Assembly: GCA_014873095.1 (NCBI GenBank)
Contig: CP050848.1
Span: forward strand, 2,911,850 to 2,975,849
DNA: 64,000 nt
Reading direction: 5' to 3'
Source: Planctomycetales bacterium ZRK34
GTDB taxonomy: Bacteria; Planctomycetota; Phycisphaerae; Phycisphaerales; Zrk34
Shown piece after piece: positions 1 through 7,768 of this stretch. The notes under the pieces were generated by a model, which made no database searches, was not told the origin of the DNA, and was given only the letters and a program-made list of their open reading frames with translations. Positions within the stretch are counted from its first letter, which is position 1; each line of letters opens with the position of its first letter. The translations under genes were made by a program, and so were the position numbers.

Positions 1-1
1 C

Positions 2-1765
2 AAGGTCACGGCTGAGGACTGGCTGGTATTGGCCCGCTACCTGCGCGAGGCGGATCGCGCCGAGCAGGCTGAGGCGGCGTATCGGCGTGCGATCGCGATC
101 GAAGACGAAACGGTGATGCCGGCGACGCGCGAGCTGGGCGACTGGATGTTTGCCCATGAGCAGCATCTCAAGGCGGCCGAGTTGTACGAGCGGTTGCTGA
201 CGGTGACGCGCGAGCCGCGCGTGGCCCGGCGTTACATTGAAACACTGGTGCGCTCGGGGCAGTTTGAAAAAGGTCACGAGCAGCTGAAGCGCTTCGTCAC
301 TGAGCATGGCCAGGATGTGCAGACCGCGCTGCTGGAAGGCCTGATTCTCTCGAACCTCGGCGCCGAGCATCGCGATGACGCCGAACGCGCCTACGACCGG
401 GCGGTGCAACTCGGCGACGGCAATGCGCAGGCGCACCTGTATCGCGCCCGCTTCCACTTCAACAGCGACGACCCCGCCACGCAGGCGCAGGTCCGCAGCG
501 ACCTGCAGCGCGCCATTGTGTTGGACCCGTCGCTGCTGACCGCCCGCAAGATGCTCATCAGCTATTACCTGGACCCGCGCCGCAACGACGCTCAGAGCGC
601 GATCGACGAGTTTGTTCGAGCCATCGATCAGTCCCCCGCGAGCGTTGATCTGCGCGTGGCTCTGGCGCAGCTGTATCTTCAGCAGAAGCGCTATACCGAT
701 ATGGACCGCCTGCTTGATGAATCCGTCAAGCTGCTGCCGGGTCAGGCCAACTGGCGCCAGCTTCGCGCCGCGTCCTACACGCAGCAGGGCCAGTCCGATC
801 GTGCCATCGTCGAACTGGCCGCCGCCTACAAGCAGCAGCCCTCGGCGGTGACGCTGACTCAGTATGCCAACGCACTGCTGGACGCCAAGCGTTACACCGA
901 TGCGATGGGCGTGTTGGACGAGCACGCCGAGGTGACCGCCAAGGTGGCGTTGCTTCAGGCGCAGCGTGCCCGGGCGCTGGCGGGGACTGATCGCCACGAT
1001 ATGGCCGTCGCGTCATTCAACAAGGCCCTGGATCTGGCCGCCGGGGATATGGCGGGGATCAACCGCGTCGTCGATCAGCTTCGCGCCGCTTTCAGCGAAG
1101 ATCAGATGTTGAGCCTGCTGGATCAGCGGGCCGCAGCGGACAAGACCGGGCTGACCAGCCTGATCGTCGCCCAGACCCTTGCGGAAAAGGCCCAGTACTC
1201 GCAGGCTGTCGAGCGGCTGATTCAGCTTCGTCAGCAGCTTGAACCCGCCAGCCCCATGCATCGGGCCGCGATGCAGTTGCTGGCCACAGCCTATTACCAG
1301 ATGCAGCTTTACGACAAAGCCTGGCCCGTGTACGAGGCCCTGCTGAAGGTTCAGCCCAATGATGTTTCCGTGCTCAACAACGCCGCCTACCTGCTGGCTG
1401 AAAACCTGAATCAGCCGGGCAAGGCGCTGCCGCTGGCCGAGCGTGCCGCCGAACTGGCCCCCAAGCAAGCTTTGGCCCAGGCCAGTATTCTCGACACCCT
1501 GGGCTGGGTACAATTCCGTAACGGCAGCGTTGACCGGGCGGAGCTGACGCTTCGGCGTTCGATTCAGCTTCACCCGTTAGCGCCGGTGCATCTGCATCTG
1601 GCCCGGGTTCTGATTAAGAAACAGCAGACCGACGCGGCGCGTCAGCAGATCAATGCCGCGCGGCGTCTGGCTGAAGAAACTCACGACGACGACATGATCA
1701 AGCAGGCCGGCGACCTGCTGGAAAAGATCGATCACAGCGCCGCTCAGGGAGCCGCGACCCCATGA
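2..1765 (+). CDS. TPR-repeat protein of an exopolysaccharide locus (5' end missing)
   Basis: The frame is open from base 2 to the left edge, so the gene begins upstream; the TTG at 29 is an internal codon. The product is almost entirely tetratricopeptide repeats (repeated A..Y..A and L.P motifs), ending in the arrangement LNNAAYLLAEN, ILDTLGWVQFRNG and a last repeat before an alanine-rich tail. This C-terminal pattern is common in the TPR proteins of PEP-CTERM/exopolysaccharide (EpsH/XrtA) loci, where they are thought to help polymer assembly or export. The stop overlaps the start of the Wzc-like gene by four bases (ATGA), so the two are translationally coupled. TPR assignment is secure; the exact role is inferred from the neighbour. 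Confidence 0.8.
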   Translation, partial: KVTAEDWLVLARYLREADRAEQAEAAYRRAIAIEDETVMPATRELGDWMFAHEQHLKAAELYERLLTVTREPRVARRYIETLVRSGQFEKGHEQLKRFVTEHGQDVQTALLEGLILSNLGAEHRDDAERAYDRAVQLGDGNAQAHLYRARFHFNSDDPATQAQVRSDLQRAIVLDPSLLTARKMLISYYLDPRRNDAQSAIDEFVRAIDQSPASVDLRVALAQLYLQQKRYTDMDRLLDESVKLLPGQANWRQLRAASYTQQGQSDRAIVELAAAYKQQPSAVTLTQYANALLDAKRYTDAMGVLDEHAEVTAKVALLQAQRARALAGTDRHDMAVASFNKALDLAAGDMAGINRVVDQLRAAFSEDQMLSLLDQRAAADKTGLTSLIVAQTLAEKAQYSQAVERLIQLRQQLEPASPMHRAAMQLLATAYYQMQLYDKAWPVYEALLKVQPNDVSVLNNAAYLLAENLNQPGKALPLAERAAELAPKQALAQASILDTLGWVQFRNGSVDRAELTLRRSIQLHPLAPVHLHLARVLIKKQQTDAARQQINAARRLAEETHDDDMIKQAGDLLEKIDHSAAQGAATP

Positions 1766-4119
1766 ATTCTCACCATGCCGCCCACATCACCGAAATCACT
1801 CCGACCAAGGCCGGCTCACCTGCGACGCCGCGCCTCACCCCCGTCGACCCGTTGCGCCTGTTGCGTCGCTATCGCACCCTGCTGATCGTCATGACCCTGC
1901 TGGGCGCGATCGTCGGCGGCGTCACGACCTTCATCCTCGCCAAGGTCGCCCCCGAGTACCAGGCCGCCGCCACGCTCCGCGTCATCGGCCAGATGACCAA
2001 TCCCTACGCGACGACCACCAGCGGATCCGCCGAGGAACGCAACCTCGAAACCGAGATGCGCACCCAGGCCTACGTCATTTCGTCCGGCGATGTGCTGAAA
2101 AACGCGCTCGGCCAGCGCGATGTGACCCAGACCAAGTGGTACAGCACGTTCCAGACCCGGGACTCGGCCACCGGCCAGACCCGCTTCAACGTCGATGCCG
2201 CCCTGGGCGAACTGCAGGGTATGCTGCACGTGGATGCGATCCGCAACACCGCGATTCTCGAAGTCGCCGTCAGCGCCGGTTATCCGCAGGATGCTCAGAT
2301 CCTCGCCAACAACATCGTCCGGGTTTATCTCGACAAGGTCGAACGCCAGAACCAGTCCAACTCCAATCAGCTCGTCGAGCTGTTCACCGCCCACCGCAAT
2401 CAGGCCCAGCAGGACATCTCCAACATCGAGCGCTCCATGCGCAACATCATGGACGATGCCAAGCTCTCAGCCACCGAGGATCGTCACAACGAAGTCGTCC
2501 TCAAGCACCAGCAGCTTTTCAACGCCACACAGGAGGTTAAGCAGGCTCTCGACGTTGCCCGCAGCGCCTACGACAGCCTTCGCCGCGCCGTCGATGAAAA
2601 TAAATTCGAGTACACCCCTGAAGAAATCGCGCTTGTCGATGAAAACCCATTCATCCGCATGCGCGACGATCGGATTCTCACGCTCAAGGAGCAGCGCCGG
2701 GTTTCGATGGAACGCTTCGGCGCCGACCACCGCTCCGTGCAGGAAATCGATCAGCGCATCGACGCCATCGCAATCGAGAAGGAAGGCAAGCGGTCGGAGC
2801 TGCTCAAGCAGACCCAGAATGTCCGCCTCTCACAGGCGGAGAATCAGGTCCGTTCGCTGGAAAGCACCTACGCCGATCTGAGCCAGCAGCTCGACGCCGC
2901 TCGCACCCAGATGAAGGAACTCAACCTCAAGCTCACCGAGTACAACCAGCTCAAAGAGCAGCGCGCCCAGCGCCTGGCCGACCTGACCCAGATGACGGAG
3001 ACGCTGACCAAGATGCAGTTGGCCACCGCCCGCCCCGACGCGGTCCGCGTGCAGCTTCAGTCGCTGGCTGAAACGCCGCGCGAGCGCAGCTTCCCGCGCT
3101 ACGGTGTGATCGTGCCCGGCATGGCGATGCTGTTTCTGTTGATGACCGGAGGCCTGGCCTTCGCTCGTGAAACCTTCGACCAGCGGCTGCAGAGCCCCAC
3201 CTGCTGCAAGCTGTTGCCGCCGGCCGATCTGCTGGGCGTGATCCCGCATGCCGACGATGATCCCAGTTCCGATGCACACATCGAACTCGTCGTCCAGCGT
3301 GCGCCCCACGGCCTGCTTTCCGAGTCGCTCCGCCAGCTTCGCAGCGAAGTGCTCGATCGCATGGAGCGTCGCGGCTACCGCACACTCATGTTCGTCGGCG
3401 CTCAGCCCGGCGGCGGCGTCTCTGCGGTTGCCTCCAACCTCGCCGCGGCTACGGCCATGAACAACCGCCGCGTGCTGTTGATCGACGCCAACTTCCGCCG
3501 GTCGACCCTCGGCGCCCGCTTCGAGATTGACGCCGACGCGCCCGGCCTCGGCGACTTGCTCACCGAACACGCCGAACTCGAGCAGGCCATCCACGCGACC
3601 GACATCGACGGGCTGGACATCATGCCCATCGGTCGCCATCGCACCGGCGCCCTGGAGCAGTTGGAAAGTCAGACTCTGCGTCGCGCCCTGACTCAGCTCG
3701 AAGGCCGCTATGACATGATCTTCATCGACGCGCCGCCGCTGTCGATCGTGGGTGAAGCCCGCGTGCTGGCCAATCGCGCCGATGCGGTCGTGCTGGTGAC
3801 ACGCGCCATGCGCGACAAGCGAGGCCTCGTCGCCCGCATGCTCAATCACCTGCAGGGCCTTCGCGCCGACTGCCTCGGCATCGTGCTCAACGATGTCCGC
3901 TCTTCGGCCGGCGGGTACTTCCGCCGCAATTACCGTACGTTCTACGAGTACCAGGGCGCTTCAACCAACGGCCACGGCAGCGCCAACGGAAACGGCAACG
4001 GTCGCGCCAATGGCAAGTCCAACGGCGCTGACAATGGTCACGGCAACGGGCGGGCCGCCGGGCATCGCCGTGTCGTGGACGCCAAAGCCGAAGCCCATGA
4101 GCCGGTGGATCCCGCGTGA
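1762..4119 (+). CDS. Wzz/Wzc-like polysaccharide chain-length regulator with BY-kinase domain, Walker A lysine missing
   Basis: 785 residues. An N-terminal Wzz domain lies between two membrane segments (about residues 39-61 and 447-468), with long coiled coils around 200-430 in the periplasmic part. The cytoplasmic C-terminal half is a bacterial tyrosine-kinase (BY-kinase) fold: Walker A' LLIDANFRR (about 575) and Walker B MIFIDAPPL are intact, and a tyrosine cluster (YFRRNYRTFYEY) follows, as in the autophosphorylated tail of Wzc/CapB. The Walker A loop reads PGGGVSAVASNLA, with Val553 where the family has the ATP-binding lysine (PGxGKS). The protein ends in an unusual Asn/Gly-rich stretch. 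It should control export and length of an extracellular polysaccharide; kinase activity is doubtful. It overlaps the TPR gene (ATGA) and a tiny downstream gene (GTGA). Confidence 0.88.
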   Translation: MNSHHAAHITEITPTKAGSPATPRLTPVDPLRLLRRYRTLLIVMTLLGAIVGGVTTFILAKVAPEYQAAATLRVIGQMTNPYATTTSGSAEERNLETEMRTQAYVISSGDVLKNALGQRDVTQTKWYSTFQTRDSATGQTRFNVDAALGELQGMLHVDAIRNTAILEVAVSAGYPQDAQILANNIVRVYLDKVERQNQSNSNQLVELFTAHRNQAQQDISNIERSMRNIMDDAKLSATEDRHNEVVLKHQQLFNATQEVKQALDVARSAYDSLRRAVDENKFEYTPEEIALVDENPFIRMRDDRILTLKEQRRVSMERFGADHRSVQEIDQRIDAIAIEKEGKRSELLKQTQNVRLSQAENQVRSLESTYADLSQQLDAARTQMKELNLKLTEYNQLKEQRAQRLADLTQMTETLTKMQLATARPDAVRVQLQSLAETPRERSFPRYGVIVPGMAMLFLLMTGGLAFARETFDQRLQSPTCCKLLPPADLLGVIPHADDDPSSDAHIELVVQRAPHGLLSESLRQLRSEVLDRMERRGYRTLMFVGAQPGGGVSAVASNLAAATAMNNRRVLLIDANFRRSTLGARFEIDADAPGLGDLLTEHAELEQAIHATDIDGLDIMPIGRHRTGALEQLESQTLRRALTQLEGRYDMIFIDAPPLSIVGEARVLANRADAVVLVTRAMRDKRGLVARMLNHLQGLRADCLGIVLNDVRSSAGGYFRRNYRTFYEYQGASTNGHGSANGNGNGRANGKSNGADNGHGNGRAAGHRRVVDAKAEAHEPVDPA

Positions 4120-4265
4120 TTGATTTTGTTGTCGTGCAATCCGTTCTGGCGCAACTGGCTCCGATGCCTGTTCCGCTGCCGTCCTCAGCCCTGATGATTC
4201 TGGCGCTGTTGTGCGGCGCGTCAATGTTCATCCGCTCGCCGCATCATCTGCGCCGCCGCCGCTGA
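4116..4265 (+). CDS. 49-residue peptide ending in a VPLP-type sorting tail
   Basis: This short frame starts at GTG 4116, overlapping the kinase stop as GTGA, and ends at TGA 4263-4265. The product is a short lead, the motif VPLPSS, one hydrophobic helix (ALMILALLCGASMFI) and a basic end (HHLRRRR). That is the plan of VPLPA-CTERM/PEP-CTERM sorting tails, here with almost no cargo in front. The frame, overlap and tail are visible; that it is translated is inferred from the coupling. It could be a membrane anchor or accessory peptide of the polysaccharide machine, or a decayed end of a larger protein. Confidence 0.5.
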   Translation: MIDFVVVQSVLAQLAPMPVPLPSSALMILALLCGASMFIRSPHHLRRRR

Positions 4266-4380
4266 GTTGATTTTCTGTGCACGCCGCCTGCGCACGGATT
4301 GGCAAGTGTTCCGGGGCGCATAAAAAATATTTTAAGATTCCTTCAACGTGAAATGACAAGAACTTGCGTGCTGTTGTCGG

Positions 4381-4406
4381 TGCGCATGACGACGTCGTTG
4401 TGCGCA
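4381..4406. repeat. 26-bp palindrome TGCGCA...TGCGCA
   Basis: TGCGCA occurs at both ends (4381-4386 and 4401-4406) around a central CGACGTCG; the whole 26 bp is a palindrome except for two G/T pairs. It lies between the end of the exopolysaccharide genes and the 3' end of the repressor gene. A related hairpin is at 16424-16447, and many TGCGCA-type sites lie at 28867-29250. It could be a protein-binding site or part of a repeat family. Confidence 0.6.
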
Positions 4407-4438
4407 TCAGCGTGTCGCATGATCCTTTGATGGGGGAC

Positions 4439-5230
4439 TCAGGCTCCGCCCAATCGCTGCACCCGATAGACCGCCGGGTACAGCCCTGCGACCTGGTCCA
4501 TCGCCACGATGCGTGTCTCGTAGGCGCTGTTCAGCGGAACCAGTCGCACGCGATCGTCCGATTCAATGAACACCCGCTTGAAGGTCGTGTGATGGTCCGG
4601 CAACAGACGCACAAAACAATCCGCTCCGTCGGTCGGCTCCTGCGAAGGGGCAAACACGATGATGTCGCCAGCCCGGTACTCCGGCAGCATCGAATCGCCG
4701 ACCACGCGCGCCGCAAAAGCGTCCGGGTCCGCCACGGCGCAGCACGACACGTATTCATCCGCCACCCGCGCCGGAAAATCCAGGTCCGTGAAATCTTTCG
4801 GATAACCCGCCACGACCTTGTTGACCAGCGGCACCTGCACGCAAACCTGCCGCATCGATTCCACATTGCCCGCGTCGGATTCAACACTCCGCTGCAGCGC
4901 CCCGCTCTGGTAGATCGCATCGAGGTTGACGCTGCCGTCGGCGCGACGCCCCGCCATGGCCGCCAGCCGGTGGTAGTCCGCCTTCACCGTGCGCGGCGTC
5001 TTCTGCCATTCGGCCGCCCGCACCAACTGGCCCGGCGCGATCTCCAACACCGCCTCCAACGCCTCAATCAGTCGCTGGCTCGGCGGATTGCGGTGGCGCG
5101 CGTTTTCAATCTCCGACAGGTAAGCCTTGGAGCAGCCCACCGCCTCGGCAAGTTGTGCCAGGGTCCATCCGCGCGACTGTCTTCGCTGGCGGACCGCCTG
5201 TCCGATGTGCTGGGCGTGTTGGGGTGTCAT
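4439..5230 (-). CDS. LexA/CI-type repressor: XRE helix-turn-helix plus S24 self-cleavage domain
   Basis: 263 residues from ATG 5230, chosen because the HTH begins right after it; the frame continues upstream but without recognisable sequence. Residues about 8-65 form an XRE helix-turn-helix (LAQLAEAVGCSKAYLSEIEN). The C-terminal half has the S24 peptidase features of LexA, UmuD and phage CI: an Ala-Gly cleavage site (VVAGYP, residues 141-142), the serine in VVGDSM (Ser180) and the lysine in TTFKRVF (Lys218). It should repress until self-cleavage is triggered, for example by RecA after DNA damage. It is transcribed away from the ATPase/GNAT/ParB/terminase genes, across a promoter region with a dyad, the usual place for a phage-like master repressor. 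Confidence 0.9.
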   Translation of the reverse strand: MTPQHAQHIGQAVRQRRQSRGWTLAQLAEAVGCSKAYLSEIENARHRNPPSQRLIEALEAVLEIAPGQLVRAAEWQKTPRTVKADYHRLAAMAGRRADGSVNLDAIYQSGALQRSVESDAGNVESMRQVCVQVPLVNKVVAGYPKDFTDLDFPARVADEYVSCCAVADPDAFAARVVGDSMLPEYRAGDIIVFAPSQEPTDGADCFVRLLPDHHTTFKRVFIESDDRVRLVPLNSAYETRIVAMDQVAGLYPAVYRVQRLGGA

Positions 5231-5279
5231 GATCTGTCTCCGTGTGTGTTGGGGCGGGTAAGGGGTGATGGTTTGCGCG

Positions 5280-5306
5280 TTCAAATTCTTTCGAACAAGT
5301 CTTGAA
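5280..5306. promoter_or_regulatory. Candidate operator in the repressor/ATPase divergent region
   Basis: TTCAA (5280-5284), TTCGAA (5290-5295) and TTGAA (5302-5306) are arranged almost symmetrically around position 5293. The right arm overlaps the -35 box of the promoter at 5302-5329. A CI/LexA-type dimer bound here could block the rightward operon and its own gene. The symmetry is visible; the binding is inferred. Confidence 0.4.
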
Positions 5307-5329
5307 GTTAGGATAATGTTTGGTATACT
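5302..5329 (+). promoter_or_regulatory. Sigma-70-like promoter for the ATPase-to-terminase genes
   Basis: TTGAAG (5302-5307), a 16-bp spacer and TATACT (5324-5329) give a good vegetative promoter pointing towards the ABC-type ATPase gene. It is the best promoter match in the gap between the divergent genes. Confidence 0.55.
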
Positions 5330-5371
5330 GCAAGGGCGCGGCAATGGTCGCTGCGCAAGACTGCCGACCGC

Positions 5372-5488
5372 ATGAATCTCTCGCTGCACCAGGTTCGCCA
5401 GCATGTTGCCGCCGTGCGAGGTCTCATCGATGCCGGCTTGCCCCGTCGCCGTCGTCGTCGCCGCGCTGGCGATCTGGTCCGGGCATAA
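5372..5488 (+). CDS. Possible 38-residue leader or HTH-like peptide
   Basis: ATG 5372 to TAA 5486-5488, ending six bases before the ATPase start. The sequence (MNLSLHQVRQHVAAVRGL, then a run of seven arginines) looks like the second half of a helix-turn-helix. The frame stays open upstream to 5312 and would add WSLRKTADR, completing an HTH-like pattern, but no ATG, GTG or TTG is available there. No clear ribosome binding site. It may be a small DNA-binding peptide, a leader, or chance. Confidence 0.3.
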   Translation: MNLSLHQVRQHVAAVRGLIDAGLPRRRRRRRAGDLVRA

Positions 5489-5494
5489 ATCGAC

Positions 5495-6190
5495 ATGAAC
5501 ACGACCATCGAACTGAATCTGCACCACACGGTGTCCACCTCCGTCACACCCACGCAACGCGTTTGCGAAGTCGCCGCGATGTTTGGACTCGGCGTGGATG
5601 AACGCAAAACGATCCAGGTAATTCCGCCGACGCGGGTGACGCTGGGGCCCGGTCGCCTGGTCTTCATCACTGGCGCTTCCGGCGGCGGAAAGACCACGTT
5701 GCTGCGGACTGTCCGCCAAGAGATCGAACCACGAAACAATGTGCGCGTCATCGATTTTGACGATTGCGGATTGCACATGACGGATCGTGATGCAGAGCCG
5801 TCGCTCGTCGATGCGTTGGGTGATACGCTGGAAGACGCAGCGAGGTACCTGTCGCTCGCCGGGCTCAACGATGCACATGTGATGCTGCGCAAGCCGAGTG
5901 AGTTGTCCGATGGTCAGCGTTACCGCTGGCGGCTGGCATGCGCGATGCATGCGGCTGATCGCTGTGACGCGGATTGTTTGCCGGTGGTGCTGGCGGATGA
6001 ATTCGGCGCGACGCTTGACCGGATGACCGCCGCCATCATCGCCGGCAATGTCCGCAAGTGGACCCGTCGCTCGGGTGTGTGCGTGCTGGCGGCCACAACA
6101 CACGACGATCTGCTGGAAAGCCTTCAGCCCGATGTGCTCATCGTGCAGCACCCCGGCGAAGGTATCGAGGTGATGGAAAAGAGCGGTTAA
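5495..6190 (+). CDS. ABC-type ATPase paired with a GNAT protein
   Basis: 231 residues, no membrane segment. Walker A GASGGGKTT (60-68), an ABC signature variant LSDGQ (137-141), Walker B LPVVLADE (162-169) and a switch histidine in AATTHDD (His203) are all present, so this is a complete soluble ABC ATPase. From memory of COG2401, ATPases of this type occur fused to a predicted acetyltransferase; here the two parts would be separate, adjacent genes. It is the first sizeable gene of the rightward cassette behind the S24 repressor. A transporter role is unlikely as there is no permease. Its substrate is unknown; with the GNAT and terminase neighbours, work on DNA is the best guess. Confidence 0.75.
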   Translation: MNTTIELNLHHTVSTSVTPTQRVCEVAAMFGLGVDERKTIQVIPPTRVTLGPGRLVFITGASGGGKTTLLRTVRQEIEPRNNVRVIDFDDCGLHMTDRDAEPSLVDALGDTLEDAARYLSLAGLNDAHVMLRKPSELSDGQRYRWRLACAMHAADRCDADCLPVVLADEFGATLDRMTAAIIAGNVRKWTRRSGVCVLAATTHDDLLESLQPDVLIVQHPGEGIEVMEKSG

Positions 6191-6271
6191 TGGGTTAGCC
6201 GGTTAACGCGTTGATTCGTGTATACCAAGCCCGATGACGAGTCTTCGAGTCGTCGGGGTGGATCTTGTTTT

Positions 6272-7039
6272 GTGATACCAACAACACTCCGAGAACGGTT
6301 TGAATCGCTACCAGCGCCGTCACCGGCTGAGGCGCTTCACGCACGCGCTGGGTCGCGGTGTGATTACAAGACGCTGGCGCCGTTTCATTACCTGCGCCAT
6401 GAACCGTTTTCGATCGAGCGTGTGCTGGTGTTGGAGGATCCGCGACCGTCGGTTGCTGGCAGATTCAATCCGCAATCGGGCGCCTGCGAGGCGTCATCGA
6501 TCGTCGCGGTGCTGATCGAATCGCTGCCGGCCCTGGGTTGCGCGCTGCGCCACGAGGCGCTGGGCCAGCGGTACCGCTGGGATGATCGGCGTGCCGCGGC
6601 GCGGCTGCTGAATGCGGAGGTACGCTGCATCAGCCGCGTGGTGGTGCATCCGCAATGGCGCGGGCTGGGGCTGGCGGTGCGACTGGTCCGCTCGGCGCTG
6701 GCGACGGCGACGACGCCTTACACCGAAGCGCTGGCTGCGATGGGGCGGGTGCATCCATTTTTTGAACGAGCAGGCATGACGGCATATCACCGCTGGCCAC
6801 TGCCCAAAGATCAGCGATTGCGCGACGCGATGCAGTACGCAGGATTCGACCTCTGGGAACTGGCCAGCGTTCAACGGATGGCGGCGAACGTTGCACGTCC
6901 AACGCCCAGCGCGGAACTGCTCAAACGCGAGTTGCGCCGCTGGGCAGGCGGACGATTGACCGTGCAGCAGCAACTGGAGTTGGCGCGGGATCGATTGTTG
7001 TGCGAACCGGTGTACTACCTGAAGAGGAATGAATCATGA
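6272..7039 (+). CDS. GNAT-fold acyltransferase, Mom-like or COG2401-type
   Basis: 255 residues from GTG 6272, preceded by a GGGGTGGA ribosome binding site; a GTG at 6218 would add 18 residues but lacks one. The motif SRVVVHPQWRGLGLA is the acetyl-CoA-binding motif A of GNAT enzymes. Upstream is LAPFHYLRHEP, which resembles the conserved FHY region of the predicted acyltransferase domain fused to ABC ATPases. Phage Mu Mom, which modifies adenine in DNA, also belongs to the GNAT superfamily, so a base-modification role is possible but unproven. The stop overlaps the ParB-like gene start (ATGA), so the two are coupled. Confidence 0.68.
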   Translation: MIPTTLRERFESLPAPSPAEALHARAGSRCDYKTLAPFHYLRHEPFSIERVLVLEDPRPSVAGRFNPQSGACEASSIVAVLIESLPALGCALRHEALGQRYRWDDRRAAARLLNAEVRCISRVVVHPQWRGLGLAVRLVRSALATATTPYTEALAAMGRVHPFFERAGMTAYHRWPLPKDQRLRDAMQYAGFDLWELASVQRMAANVARPTPSAELLKRELRRWAGGRLTVQQQLELARDRLLCEPVYYLKRNES

Positions 7040-7659
7040 ACATCACATCCATCCCGCTGGCGCAACTTCGAGCGCACCCGTTGAACTCGAACGTGATGCA
7101 TGAGCAGTTGCTTACAAAGCTGGTTGATCACATCGAACGATCGGGACAATACCCGCCGCTGATCGTGCGGCGGATGGATGATCAAAGCCCCGACGCCTCG
7201 CCCTCGGAAGGCGACTCAGCATCGGGTGTGTACCAGGTGCTGGACGGGCATCACCGCTGGCTCGCCTTGCAGCGGGTTGGACATGAAGCGGCGGCTTGCG
7301 TGGTGTGGGATGTCGACGACGCGGGGGCGCTGCTGCTGCTTTCGACGCTCAACCGCCTGCAGGGGCAGGACGATCCCCGGAAGAGAAGCCGCTTGTTGTG
7401 CGAATTACGGGAGAAACTCGGGCAGGAGGCGGGGGCCCTGGCGAAGCTGTTGCCCGAGTCGGCCGAGCAGGTGCGCAAGTATCTCGAATTGCGGGAGAAA
7501 CTGCCGCAGCCGCAGGCGCCGCGCGGGCTCGGCGAGATGCCGGTGGCGGTGACGTTCTTTCTGACGGGCTCGCAGAAAGCGGCGCTGGATGCAAAGCTCG
7601 CAACGATCGGCGGCCCGCGCGAAACCGCACTGATGAAACTGGCGACCATTGAAGCATAA
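7036..7659 (+). CDS. ParB/Srx-fold domain protein
   Basis: 207 residues. The start (ITSIPLAQLRAHPLNSNV) and the motif YQVLDGHHRWLALQRVG are hallmarks of the ParB N-terminal nucleotide-binding/nuclease-like fold; GHHRW carries the conserved GxxR. There is no ParB-type HTH or dimerisation domain of normal length, and no ParA next to it, so chromosome partitioning is unlikely. Such domains are common in phages beside terminase genes and in DNA-modification clusters. Coupled by ATGA to the GNAT gene. Confidence 0.75.
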   Translation: MNITSIPLAQLRAHPLNSNVMHEQLLTKLVDHIERSGQYPPLIVRRMDDQSPDASPSEGDSASGVYQVLDGHHRWLALQRVGHEAAACVVWDVDDAGALLLLSTLNRLQGQDDPRKRSRLLCELREKLGQEAGALAKLLPESAEQVRKYLELREKLPQPQAPRGLGEMPVAVTFFLTGSQKAALDAKLATIGGPRETALMKLATIEA

Positions 7660-7700
7660 ACACACGGCCAGGGGCGCCATGACATCAAATAACGCTGCCC

Positions 7701-7737
7701 GACAAAGACCATATTTAAGTTAAATATGTTCTTTGTC
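7701..7737. promoter_or_regulatory. 37-bp AT-rich perfect-arm palindrome, shared with 51442-51468
   Basis: GACAAAGA (7701-7708) pairs with TCTTTGTC (7730-7737), and ATATTTAA with TTAAATAT around a central G at 7719; only one pair mismatches. The inner 20 bases, CCATATTTAAGTTAAATATG, recur exactly at 51445-51464. It lies between the ParB-like gene and the small terminase-like gene. It could be an operator, a transcriptional hairpin or a mobile-element end. AT-rich DNA like this is unusual in this window. Confidence 0.65.
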
Positions 7738-7768
7738 AAAGCATGTTTTTCTTGGTGGGAATCGAATC

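Noticed and set aside
4364-5305. 313-codon open frame on the plus strand over the repressor
   Set aside because: The minus strand has a complete XRE/S24 protein with catalytic residues; the plus frame has no recognisable sequence.
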